NCBI GenBank assembly: GCA_964568485.1
Contig: CAZMRA010000289.1
Coordinates: 1-6,100 of the forward strand
DNA length: 6,100 nt
Source of the DNA: CFX5 sp964568485
Lineage (GTDB): Bacteria > Chloroflexota > Anaerolineae > Caldilineales > Caldilineaceae
Reading direction: 5' to 3'
Part shown: piece after piece, positions 1-5,471 of the stretch
How the letters are laid out: the number at the start of each line of letters is the position of its first letter
Numbering within the stretch: position 1 is the stretch's first letter
Notes under the pieces: generated by a model
Told to the model about the DNA's origin: nothing
Database searches by the model: none
Seen by the model: the letters and a program-made list of their open reading frames with translations, nothing else
Made by a program: the position numbers and the translations under genes

Positions 1-1
1 C

Positions 2-652
2 ACCGCCGGCAAGCTGATCGAAGCCCAATCCAAGTTGCAGCGCCCCCCCGATGTCTACCTGATCATGCCGCTGGGGGGCACGTACGATAGCGAAGGGGTC
101 TACACCACCTTTTTGGAATTCGCCCGCCACTACGGCGAAGAATTTGGTGCCCGCTTCCTCTACTATCACCGCACCGAACGCGATCGCGACGCAGTCATGC
201 GGCTGTTGATCGACTCGCCGCACTTTATCGGCGTGAAGATCGGCACCGGCGAAGCCGATGTCCAGCCCTTTGTGGAAAAGGTTGGCGATTATGCCCAGGT
301 GATCTGGGGGATTGGTGACCGCAGCACCAAGGCCGCCGAATTGGGCGCTAAAGGCCATACTTCGGGCACTGCGATTGTCGCCACCGGCATCTGCGATGGC
401 ATCAACAATGCCCAGCGCGCGGGGGATTTTGCCACGGCCCGCCAGCTCGAAGCAGTCGTCAACGAATTGGAAGAGATTCGCTTTATGAACGGCCGCGTCT
501 ACAACTATTCTGCCGTGGCCGAGGCTATGAACTACCTGGGTTTTGATGATGTTGATGCTGGGGATTGCAGTGGCCCCTTCAATCCACCCATCCCGGCCCA
601 CCTGCGCGAACGCGTCCACGCGGCGGCCGAACGCTTGCGTGCCTATCACTAG
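2..652 (+). CDS. DapA / N-acetylneuraminate lyase superfamily protein (5' partial)
   Basis: The frame is open from the first complete codon of the window to TAG at 650-652, giving 216 residues. Family members are about 290-300 residues, so roughly 80 N-terminal residues lie upstream. These class I aldolases form TIM barrels and act through a lysine Schiff base. The likely Schiff-base lysine is codon 236-238, in FIGVKIGTGEAD, which matches the family pattern G(I/V)K-x-x-(T/S)G. The partner tyrosine fits the segment FLYYHRT about 25 residues earlier (compare LYNVPxRT). The stretch LGAKGHTSGTA matches the LGAxGxIS segment near the end of the barrel. The substrate cannot be assigned: the N-terminal Thr-Thr and GGTGE region that would help is outside the window. 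It could be dihydrodipicolinate synthase, a sugar-acid aldolase or an uncharacterised paralogue. The TTG at 35 is not a plausible start because homology continues upstream. The gene is closed by a terminator ten bases after its stop. Confidence 0.85.
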   Translation, partial: TAGKLIEAQSKLQRPPDVYLIMPLGGTYDSEGVYTTFLEFARHYGEEFGARFLYYHRTERDRDAVMRLLIDSPHFIGVKIGTGEADVQPFVEKVGDYAQVIWGIGDRSTKAAELGAKGHTSGTAIVATGICDGINNAQRAGDFATARQLEAVVNELEEIRFMNGRVYNYSAVAEAMNYLGFDDVDAGDCSGPFNPPIPAHLRERVHAAAERLRAYH

Positions 653-661
653 ATCCAAATA

Positions 662-700
662 AAAAGGTGACAGGCATCTCAAGGATGGCTGTCACCTTTT
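662..700 (+). terminator. Rho-independent terminator, near-symmetric (probably bidirectional)
   Basis: Perfect 12-bp arms AAAAGGTGACAG (662-673) and CTGTCACCTTTT (689-700) enclose a loop that forms a second short stem, CATC (675-678) with GATG (684-687), separated from the outer stem by one G-G mismatch (674/688). The 3' arm ends in TTTT and the 5' arm is preceded by A-rich sequence, so the structure can work on either strand. It starts ten bases after the stop of the aldolase-family gene and ends 44 bases before the next start codon, so it should separate the two transcripts. Confidence 0.88.
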
Positions 701-731
701 GCAGTCTGTTGCGCATCTGGTCGTCTGTTCC

Positions 732-737
732 AGAAGG
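732..737 (+). promoter_or_regulatory. Ribosome binding site deciding the start at 745
   Basis: AGAAGG lies seven bases before ATG 745. The same frame is open back to an ATG at 565, but that extension would run through the end of the upstream gene and through the terminator hairpin. This site and the membrane-signal-like sequence right after 745 both favour the shorter start. Confidence 0.65.
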
Positions 738-744
738 CCACCCC

Positions 745-2520
745 ATGATCGCTCTCCTGCGCACCCACCGCTGGCCTGCATTGGGCTTTGTGGGTACCTG
801 GCTGTTGTTAAATGCGCTCTTCTTTGTGCCGCTCTATGGGCTAAATCAAGAGACCACCACATTCTTGCCGGGCGCAACGCTCTTTGCGGATGGCTGGCGG
901 AATGGTTTTACGCGCCTACTGCTCTGGCGGGAGAATTTGGATCCGCTGCGGCTCTCGCTGGAATGGATGGCACTACTCTGGTTGTGGATGATGGTGCGGC
1001 CGTTGCAGCGCCGCCCGGTGCGCATCTTGTGGATTGCCCTGTACATCCTCATTCTCTGTTATTACCTCTACGAGGCCATCATGGTCTCGCTCTACCGCAC
1101 CGAGCCAGTCTTTTACAGCCACTACTTTCTGGCGCGTGACGGCCTACCTTTTTTGCTGGGTAGCCTGCAAACGACCTGGTGGGCCTATCTGCTGGGGGTG
1201 ATTGGCTTGTTCGGGGTGCTGACTTTATTGATTGCCTTGCTGCAACAGTTGCTGAACAGCGCCCAGCAAGTTGGTTGGGGTGTGCGGATCGGCTTTACCT
1301 TGCTGCTGGGGCTGAGCCTCGTTGCGCTTGTGCGCTATCAAAGTTATACCGCCAGCCCCGAGATGGTGGTCAGCAGCTTGAGCTATAAGTTGCAGAAAAA
1401 TATCGCTAGCTCCCGCCAGCTCTATCAAGACATTGCCAGCTTTGATGATGCCCCGGTTCAGTACGCCTATAATTATGTCAATTATCCGCTGGCCGAAACG
1501 CCCGATATCTACTTGATCTTTATTGAATCCTACGGCAGTGTACTCTACAAACGCCCTGATTTCTCGCGTGTGTATCGTGCATTGCTGCAAGAATTAGAAT
1601 CCGAACTGGCTGCGGATGGCTGGCAGGCAGCTTCGGCGCTCAGCGAATCGCCGACCTGGGGCGGGGGCTCATGGATGGCCTACACAAGCTTTCTGTTGGG
1701 CTTGCGGATCGACAACCATCCCCAATATCTGGCCTTGCTCAACAAATACCAAGTGGAAACGTACCCCGATCTGGGCCGCTATTTGCGCCAACAAGGCTAT
1801 TATTATGCCTGGGTTTCGCCGATTGCGCGCGAGCTGAGCGATGAAATGTGGTTGAAGTACATCCGCTTCTTGGGGGTAGATACCTGGTTGCGTTTCCGCG
1901 ATTTGGATTATCAAGGGCCGCAGTATGGTTGGGGGCCCGCGCCGCCCGATCAATATGTCTTGCATCAGGCGCAGGAGCAGCTAAAAGCCAGCATCGATCA
2001 GCCGCTGCTCTTTGTCACCCTCACGCAGAATTCGCATTACCCATGGTTACCACTGCCCACGCCGGCGGAAGATTGGCGCACGCTCAGCATGCCGGATGCA
2101 GCGCCGGGAGAGTCGCCCGAAATCCCGAGTGAGACCAGCCTCAAGCGCCAAAACTATTGGCGAGCAATCGATTATGAATTACGCACATTGACCAACTTTA
2201 TCAAGCAGACCAACGACCGCCCGAGCCTCTTCATTTTGGTGGGGGATCATCAACCGCCGCAAGTTTCGCGGCGCAGCGACGGCTGGGAGACGCCGATCCA
2301 TATCATCAGCCAAGACCAGGCTTTGCTCGAAGCCTTTGTCGGTTATGGCTTCACCCCCGGGCTGGAAGTGGGCTCGCTTGATGCTGCCTTACATCATGAA
2401 GGATTTTATTCGCTTTTTGTGCGCATCATGCAGGAGCAGACTGGGAACAACCGGGTGGCGTTGCCCAATTTCTTGCCCAACGGTATCATCCCCGGCCAAC
2501 CGATCTTGTCGATGCCCTAG
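745..2520 (+). CDS. Membrane-anchored sulfatase / LTA-synthase-like transferase
   Basis: 591 residues. Five hydrophobic segments at about 11-31, 69-85, 93-113, 145-168 and 179-197 anchor a C-terminal domain of the alkaline phosphatase superfamily (PF00884 type), expected outside the membrane. Catalytic landmarks in order are: IESYG with Glu261 (first metal ligand, equivalent to the QLES glutamate of LtaS); SPTWGGGSW 302-310 with candidate nucleophile Ser309 (Thr304 is the alternative); NSHYPW with His431; and GDHQPP with the metal-binding pair Asp501-His502. The order and spacing resemble LtaS, where the nucleophile is threonine. Family enzymes move glycerophosphate or phosphoethanolamine groups onto envelope glycans or lipids, or hydrolyse sulfate or phosphate esters; the sequence does not say which. 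A signal-like hydrophobic start and AGAAGG seven bases upstream support ATG 745. The gene is insulated upstream by a hairpin. It may share a transcript with the YceI lipoprotein gene, as no clear terminator lies between them. Confidence 0.82.
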   Translation: MIALLRTHRWPALGFVGTWLLLNALFFVPLYGLNQETTTFLPGATLFADGWRNGFTRLLLWRENLDPLRLSLEWMALLWLWMMVRPLQRRPVRILWIALYILILCYYLYEAIMVSLYRTEPVFYSHYFLARDGLPFLLGSLQTTWWAYLLGVIGLFGVLTLLIALLQQLLNSAQQVGWGVRIGFTLLLGLSLVALVRYQSYTASPEMVVSSLSYKLQKNIASSRQLYQDIASFDDAPVQYAYNYVNYPLAETPDIYLIFIESYGSVLYKRPDFSRVYRALLQELESELAADGWQAASALSESPTWGGGSWMAYTSFLLGLRIDNHPQYLALLNKYQVETYPDLGRYLRQQGYYYAWVSPIARELSDEMWLKYIRFLGVDTWLRFRDLDYQGPQYGWGPAPPDQYVLHQAQEQLKASIDQPLLFVTLTQNSHYPWLPLPTPAEDWRTLSMPDAAPGESPEIPSETSLKRQNYWRAIDYELRTLTNFIKQTNDRPSLFILVGDHQPPQVSRRSDGWETPIHIISQDQALLEAFVGYGFTPGLEVGSLDAALHHEGFYSLFVRIMQEQTGNNRVALPNFLPNGIIPGQPILSMP

Positions 2521-2591
2521 CGCAGGGAATCCAGCCTATTCGTTTTTTGCGTTATTAAGGTGAATTCAGGAGCCGGAAGTCGGAGAATGGG

Positions 2592-2597
2592 AAGGAG
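2592..2597 (+). promoter_or_regulatory. Ribosome binding site pointing to a GTG start at 2605
   Basis: AAGGAG, inside a purine-rich GGAG/GGAAG tract (2568-2597), stands seven bases before GTG 2605. It favours GTG over the ATG at 2643, which would leave a signal peptide without its charged N-region. An ATG at 2587 in the same frame as the GTG is a weaker alternative: its nearest well-formed AGGAG (2568-2572) is 14 bases away. Confidence 0.55.
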
Positions 2598-2604
2598 CAA
2601 GCTG

Positions 2605-3347
2605 GTGTTGCAACGAAAAACGAGCTTCNNNNNNNNNNGCTGATGCTCATCGCACTGTTGGTGACCGCCTGTGGCGGAGACTCACCCTCGGCTCCTGTGG
2701 AACCGACCGTAGCCAGCGCACCAGCTGAGGTGGCTGTCCCTGCGGAGCCTGTTGCGGGGAGTGGCGAGCCTGTCAGTGGCTTGCGCACCTTTGTGATCGT
2801 GCCCGAGCAATCAACGGTGAGCTATATTGCCGATGAGGAATTCTTTGGCGATGCGCTGGGCAAATATGGCATCCCCGTAGGCAAGGTCGACACGATTGGG
2901 CGCACGCAGGCGATTGCCGGGCAGCTCGCGTTGAATCTGGATGATCTTAGCTCGGCGCTTGGGGCGAATCACTTTACCGTACAACTCAACACGCTAGAGA
3001 GCGACCAATCGCTACGTGATGGTTGGCTGCGTGATAACGGCCCTCGTTTTGATGATTATCCGGAAGCGATGTTTGTAGCGACTGCCATTGAAGGGGCCCC
3101 AGATAGTTACAATGATGGGGATGAGGTAACTTTTCAACTCGTGGGCGACTTGACGATTCGCGAGATCACCCAGCCAGCGACCTTTGAGGTGACGGCCCGA
3201 CTAGCGGGCGACACCCTCACCGGCACGGCGACCACGCGTATCTTGATGAGCGACTTTGGCATCGACCCACCAGACTTTATCGGTACCTTGACGGTTGCCG
3301 ATGAGGTGGGTATCGAAGTAGCATTTACTGCGGTTGCCCAGCCATAA
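2605..3347 (+). CDS. YceI-domain lipoprotein (signal peptide interrupted by gap)
   Basis: Residues are numbered from ATG 2643 (234 aa); the true N-terminus probably begins at GTG 2605, reading MLQRKTSF before the gap. That supplies the positive N-region, and LMLIALLVTAC after the gap supplies the hydrophobic core and lipobox, with Cys10 (2670-2672) as the lipidated residue. A Ser/Pro/Ala-rich tether (11-45) precedes a YceI-like lipocalin-type beta barrel (about 48-231). Recognisable YceI segments are LRDGWLRDNGPRFDDYPEA (124-142), GDLTIREITQPATFEV (168-183) and MSDFGIDPPDF (202-212), the last containing the usual FGxDPP-like element. YceI proteins bind polyisoprenoid or amphiphilic lipids in a hydrophobic cavity; the ligand here is unknown. 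The expected location is the outer face of the cytoplasmic membrane. The gene lies 84 bases after the sulfatase-like gene and converges with the CDP-alcohol phosphotransferase gene, 35 bases away, with no clear hairpin between. Confidence 0.85.
2629..2638. other. Assembly gap (10 N)
   Basis: Ten undetermined bases fall inside the signal-peptide codons of the YceI lipoprotein gene. The frame before the gap (GTG 2605) and the frame after it (CTG at 2640) do not join if the gap is exactly ten bases; that length would bring a TGA (2641-2643) into frame. A true length of 8, 11, 14 and so on would join them, so ten is probably nominal. Confidence 0.97.
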
Positions 3348-3382
3348 ACTGCAGCAACATCAATGCGCTGGCCATCCGCTTT

Positions 3383-4576
3383 TTAAGCCTCTTGGGGGGC
3401 ACCAAGCTTCATACGGATCCAGCGCTCTTCGGGCTGCCAGATCAGCCTTGGCCCATTGCCCAAATGGATGACGATCGCAGCGCAGACGAGGAGTAGTCCA
3501 TTGCTCCAGGGGTGCAGGCCGGTGGCCATAATTTCGACTGCAGCCAGCGCAAACAGAGCAATTGCGCCAATCCGCCCGAGGACGCCGCTTAGCACCAGCA
3601 GTGCCGCCAGTCCCCAGCCAATCGCCAGTAAGGTGACCCAACCCGTGCCCGCTGGTAGCCCCCAGTAGTCATGCCAAACCGTAAAGTTGGGCGTCGCCTG
3701 CCAGATAATCCACAACGCCAGCGCTGGACCAACCACACGCGCCGCCAATGGCAGCCATTGCTCAAAGAACAGTTTGATAAATCGCCGCGTGACGCGATAA
3801 GCCTGTGACTCGGCATCCACCAGCTCGCTCACCACCAGCCAATCGCGGCCAAAGCTATAGATCAACGGCAGGGCAAAGAGATAGCTGGCCAGCAAGGTGA
3901 CATCTGGGCTCAGCACCGGCCAGAGGGCCACGCTGATAAAACTGGTCTGGAATCCAGCAATCAAGCGTCTGTGGTCGCTCGGCGGCCATTCGCGAACTGG
4001 GAGCCCCCATTGTTCGCGTAGCCACAAGCCGGCGACAAACAGCTGGCGGCTCACGCCTAAGATCAAATACCAAGGCGGGAGCTGGCCATATTGCACGCCG
4101 AGCGCAATGGCAATCAGCAAGCCCAAACCATCAAACTCGATATCTAAGATGGCGCCAAGCTTGGTCTCATTCCAGGTAATGCGTGCCACATAGCCATCAA
4201 AATAATCGATCACCCGCTCCAGCGTGTAGAGGATCGCCGGGATCCACGCCAAGGCCGAGACCGGGCGAGGGGCAAAGAGAAATCCCGCCAGCAGACAAGT
4301 CAGCAGACCGCGCGTCAAGGTCATGCAATTGCCATAACCCAAAAAGGGCAGGACCCGGGATTCCGTCGGGCGGTGATTATGAGGCAGCGCCCACCACAAG
4401 ATCGCCAGCTGCACAAACATGGTCCCCGTGGCGATGGCCAGCCATTGTCCGGGCCGCCCTGATTGCCAGGCAGCCAACAGCCATTGATAGCCGAGCCAGA
4501 GTGCCAGCGTATAGAGTAGGGCTGCGACTGCCCACCGTCGCCGCAGACTGGACAAATTTTCTTTGTGCACAAGCAT
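3383..4576 (-). CDS. CDP-alcohol phosphatidyltransferase family protein with extra N- and C-terminal membrane modules
   Basis: 397 residues, highly hydrophobic, about 11-12 membrane segments. The full family motif D-x2-D-G-x2-A-R-x8-G-x3-D-x3-D is intact: Asp124, Asp127, Gly128, Ala131, Arg132, Gly141, Asp145, Asp149. The N-terminal family signature GNCMTLTR (82-89, compare PNxLTLxR) precedes it. Enzymes with this motif transfer a phosphoalcohol head group from a CDP-alcohol (for example CDP-diacylglycerol) to an alcohol such as glycerol phosphate or inositol in the cytoplasmic membrane, using divalent metal held by the aspartates. Acceptor and donor are not predictable here. The catalytic domain (about 82-245) is preceded by two helices (15-64) and followed by a second four-helix block (about 269-375, ending HLGNGPRLIW) that resembles DoxX-type membrane proteins. 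Typical family members are about half this length. ATG 4576 follows GAGG (4584-4587, minus strand) by seven bases. A consensus -10 box lies about 50 bases upstream. Confidence 0.85.
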   Translation of the reverse strand: MLVHKENLSSLRRRWAVAALLYTLALWLGYQWLLAAWQSGRPGQWLAIATGTMFVQLAILWWALPHNHRPTESRVLPFLGYGNCMTLTRGLLTCLLAGFLFAPRPVSALAWIPAILYTLERVIDYFDGYVARITWNETKLGAILDIEFDGLGLLIAIALGVQYGQLPPWYLILGVSRQLFVAGLWLREQWGLPVREWPPSDHRRLIAGFQTSFISVALWPVLSPDVTLLASYLFALPLIYSFGRDWLVVSELVDAESQAYRVTRRFIKLFFEQWLPLAARVVGPALALWIIWQATPNFTVWHDYWGLPAGTGWVTLLAIGWGLAALLVLSGVLGRIGAIALFALAAVEIMATGLHPWSNGLLLVCAAIVIHLGNGPRLIWQPEERWIRMKLGAPQEA

Positions 4577-4595
4577 AATACTGCCTCGCCTCGGA

Positions 4596-4655
4596 TGGTT
4601 TGGATGCGCTGATGGGTAAGTTGGTTATTATAACGCAAAAATGGCTGGTTTGGAT
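4596..4655. repeat. 10-bp direct repeat TGGTTTGGAT, 50 bp apart
   Basis: TGGTTTGGAT occurs at 4596-4605 and again at 4646-4655, start to start exactly 50 bp. The two copies bracket the -10 box at 4627-4632. They could be paired binding sites for a regulator of the minus-strand gene; chance recurrence is also possible for a ten-base word. Confidence 0.4.
4627..4632 (-). promoter_or_regulatory. Consensus -10 box for the CDP-alcohol phosphotransferase gene
   Basis: On the minus strand the sequence reads TATAAT, a perfect sigma-70 -10 hexamer, in an AT-rich pocket preceded by a T-run. It would place the transcript start near 4620, giving a leader of about 45 bases that contains the GAGG ribosome site. 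No good -35 hexamer sits 16-18 bases upstream (the sequence there is near TCCAAA), so the promoter may be weak or activator-dependent. Confidence 0.5.
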
Positions 4656-4692
4656 TGGTGAACCTGACAAAATGGGGCTATACACACGAGTT

Positions 4693-4733
4693 TCTCCGAC
4701 GATAATCATTTCCGATATGATTATCGTCGGAGA
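4693..4733. repeat. Perfect 17-bp inverted repeat (stem-loop)
   Basis: Arms TCTCCGACGATAATCAT (4693-4709) and ATGATTATCGTCGGAGA (4717-4733) pair without a mismatch around a seven-base loop (4710-4716). It begins five bases beyond the minus-strand stop codon at 4739-4741. Position suggests a transcription-terminating or mRNA-3'-protecting hairpin for the frameshifted lipoprotein gene, but no T-tract follows on either strand, so it is not a textbook intrinsic terminator. A separate perfect palindrome CGTAATTACG (4734-4743) abuts it and includes the stop codon. Confidence 0.85.
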
Positions 4734-4738
4734 CGTAA

Positions 4739-5355
4739 TTACGAGGCGGGCCGCAAGGTGCGGATGATTTCCTCAGCCAACGTTGGATCGCCCTCGCCGC
4801 TGATCTGCAAATAATCCTCACCGACCGTGGTCAAAACTGTGAAGGTCGGTTCGCTAGGAGTAAGCAAGACAAATCCATAGACAGCGCGCCCATCATTCAA
4901 TTGCCATTGCTCTTCCCGCTCGATAGCAAACCCCGAAGCATCCCAAGCAACCTTACGCTGTGTGACATAAGCGTCTAGCTCGTTCTTGAGGTCCCAAACA
5001 TAGGTGACAAGGCTGATGTGGCTACCGTCTCTGCTGTACTGCCGGGCGACAGGAGCAGCGCTTGTCCACCGCGCATACCAATCTGACTGCTGGGGTCAAC
5101 CGTCCACTCCACAGGATAATCGAGTGCAAAGCCAGCGCTTTCATCTACATAAGTCGCTGGCGTAAAAGAAAGCTGTGGGGCTGAGGCCACGGTCGGGGGA
5201 AGTGAGACTGTCGGTGTGATCTCGATTGATGGTTCGGGCGGTGGCTCCGGCGCACTTGCGGTTGGCTCGGGTGTAGGTGGCGTCGGCGCGCCACAGGCGA
5301 TCAACCCGAAAAGCAACGCAGCGAGCGTAACTTGCATAAGCTTAGGGATCAACAT
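4739..5355 (-). pseudogene. Mog1p/PsbP-like lipoprotein, interrupted by a one-base frameshift
   Basis: ATG 5355 follows AGGAG (5363-5367, minus strand) by seven bases. The first frame encodes a signal peptide with lipobox LIAC (Cys21), a Pro/Thr/Ala-rich tether (22-66) and the start of a domain, YVDESAGFALDYPVEW (69-84), which resembles the opening strand and GFxxxYPxxW pattern of Mog1p/PsbP-like domains. That frame then ends at a TAG (4975-4977) after an atypical tail. A second frame, shifted by one base, continues the domain (SLVTYVWDLKNELDAYV, then ISGEGDPTLAEEIIRTLRP) to TAA at 4739-4741. Total span is 617 nt, one short of a 206-codon reading frame, so one missing base explains it. The break most likely lies within about 5010-5070; the GGG run at 5044-5046 is a candidate. 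It may be a sequencing error or a real mutation. The intact protein would be about 205 residues, anchored outside the membrane; function unknown. Confidence 0.75.
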
Positions 5356-5435
5356 GTGACCTCTCCTTGTCTAATGGGGGAGAAGCGGATAGAGATCAGA
5401 CGTGGCGCCAACGATTTTGTTCTAACCCGTTATGA

Positions 5436-5464
5436 TTGACAGTCGCCAGTGGAAGACCTATACT
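5436..5464 (+). promoter_or_regulatory. Near-consensus sigma-70 promoter
   Basis: TTGACA (5436-5441) is a perfect -35 hexamer, the spacer is 17 bases, and TATACT (5459-5464) matches the -10 consensus at five of six positions. The predicted transcript start is 5471-5472, at the A of the ATG 5472 start codon. A short inverted repeat, TAAC-CC-GTTA (5423-5432), lies just upstream of the -35 box. Confidence 0.8.
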
Positions 5465-5471
5465 CGTCGTT

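Noticed and set aside
35..652. Complete short aldolase-like gene starting at TTG 35
   Set aside because: The frame stays open to the window edge and the protein lacks the N-terminal third of the family, so it is truncated by the window rather than short.
565..744. N-terminal extension of the sulfatase-like protein to ATG 565
   Set aside because: It would overlap the upstream gene by 88 bases, pass through the terminator hairpin, and add a low-quality Arg/Pro-rich leader. ATG 745 has a ribosome site and begins a typical membrane sequence.
2521..2604. Terminator or promoter between the sulfatase-like and YceI genes
   Set aside because: There is a T-run (2542-2548) with only a four-base CGCA/TGCG pairing around it, and TATTAA (2553-2558) lacks a matching -35. 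Neither is good enough to call.
3348..3382. Shared terminator between the convergent YceI and CDP-alcohol phosphotransferase genes
   Set aside because: The 35 bases contain only a short TGGCCA palindrome and a five-base T-run, with no stem of useful length.
4701..4725. Fur-type iron box in the inverted repeat (GATAAT and ATTATC words)
   Set aside because: The hexamers are separated by 13 bases and flanked by a GC-rich stem, unlike the tightly packed Fur consensus. The resemblance is only in AT-rich words.
4975..5080. Programmed ribosomal frameshift in the lipoprotein gene
   Set aside because: No X-XXY-YYZ slippery sequence with a following pseudoknot or internal Shine-Dalgarno is visible near the change of frame; a one-base deletion or sequencing error is simpler.
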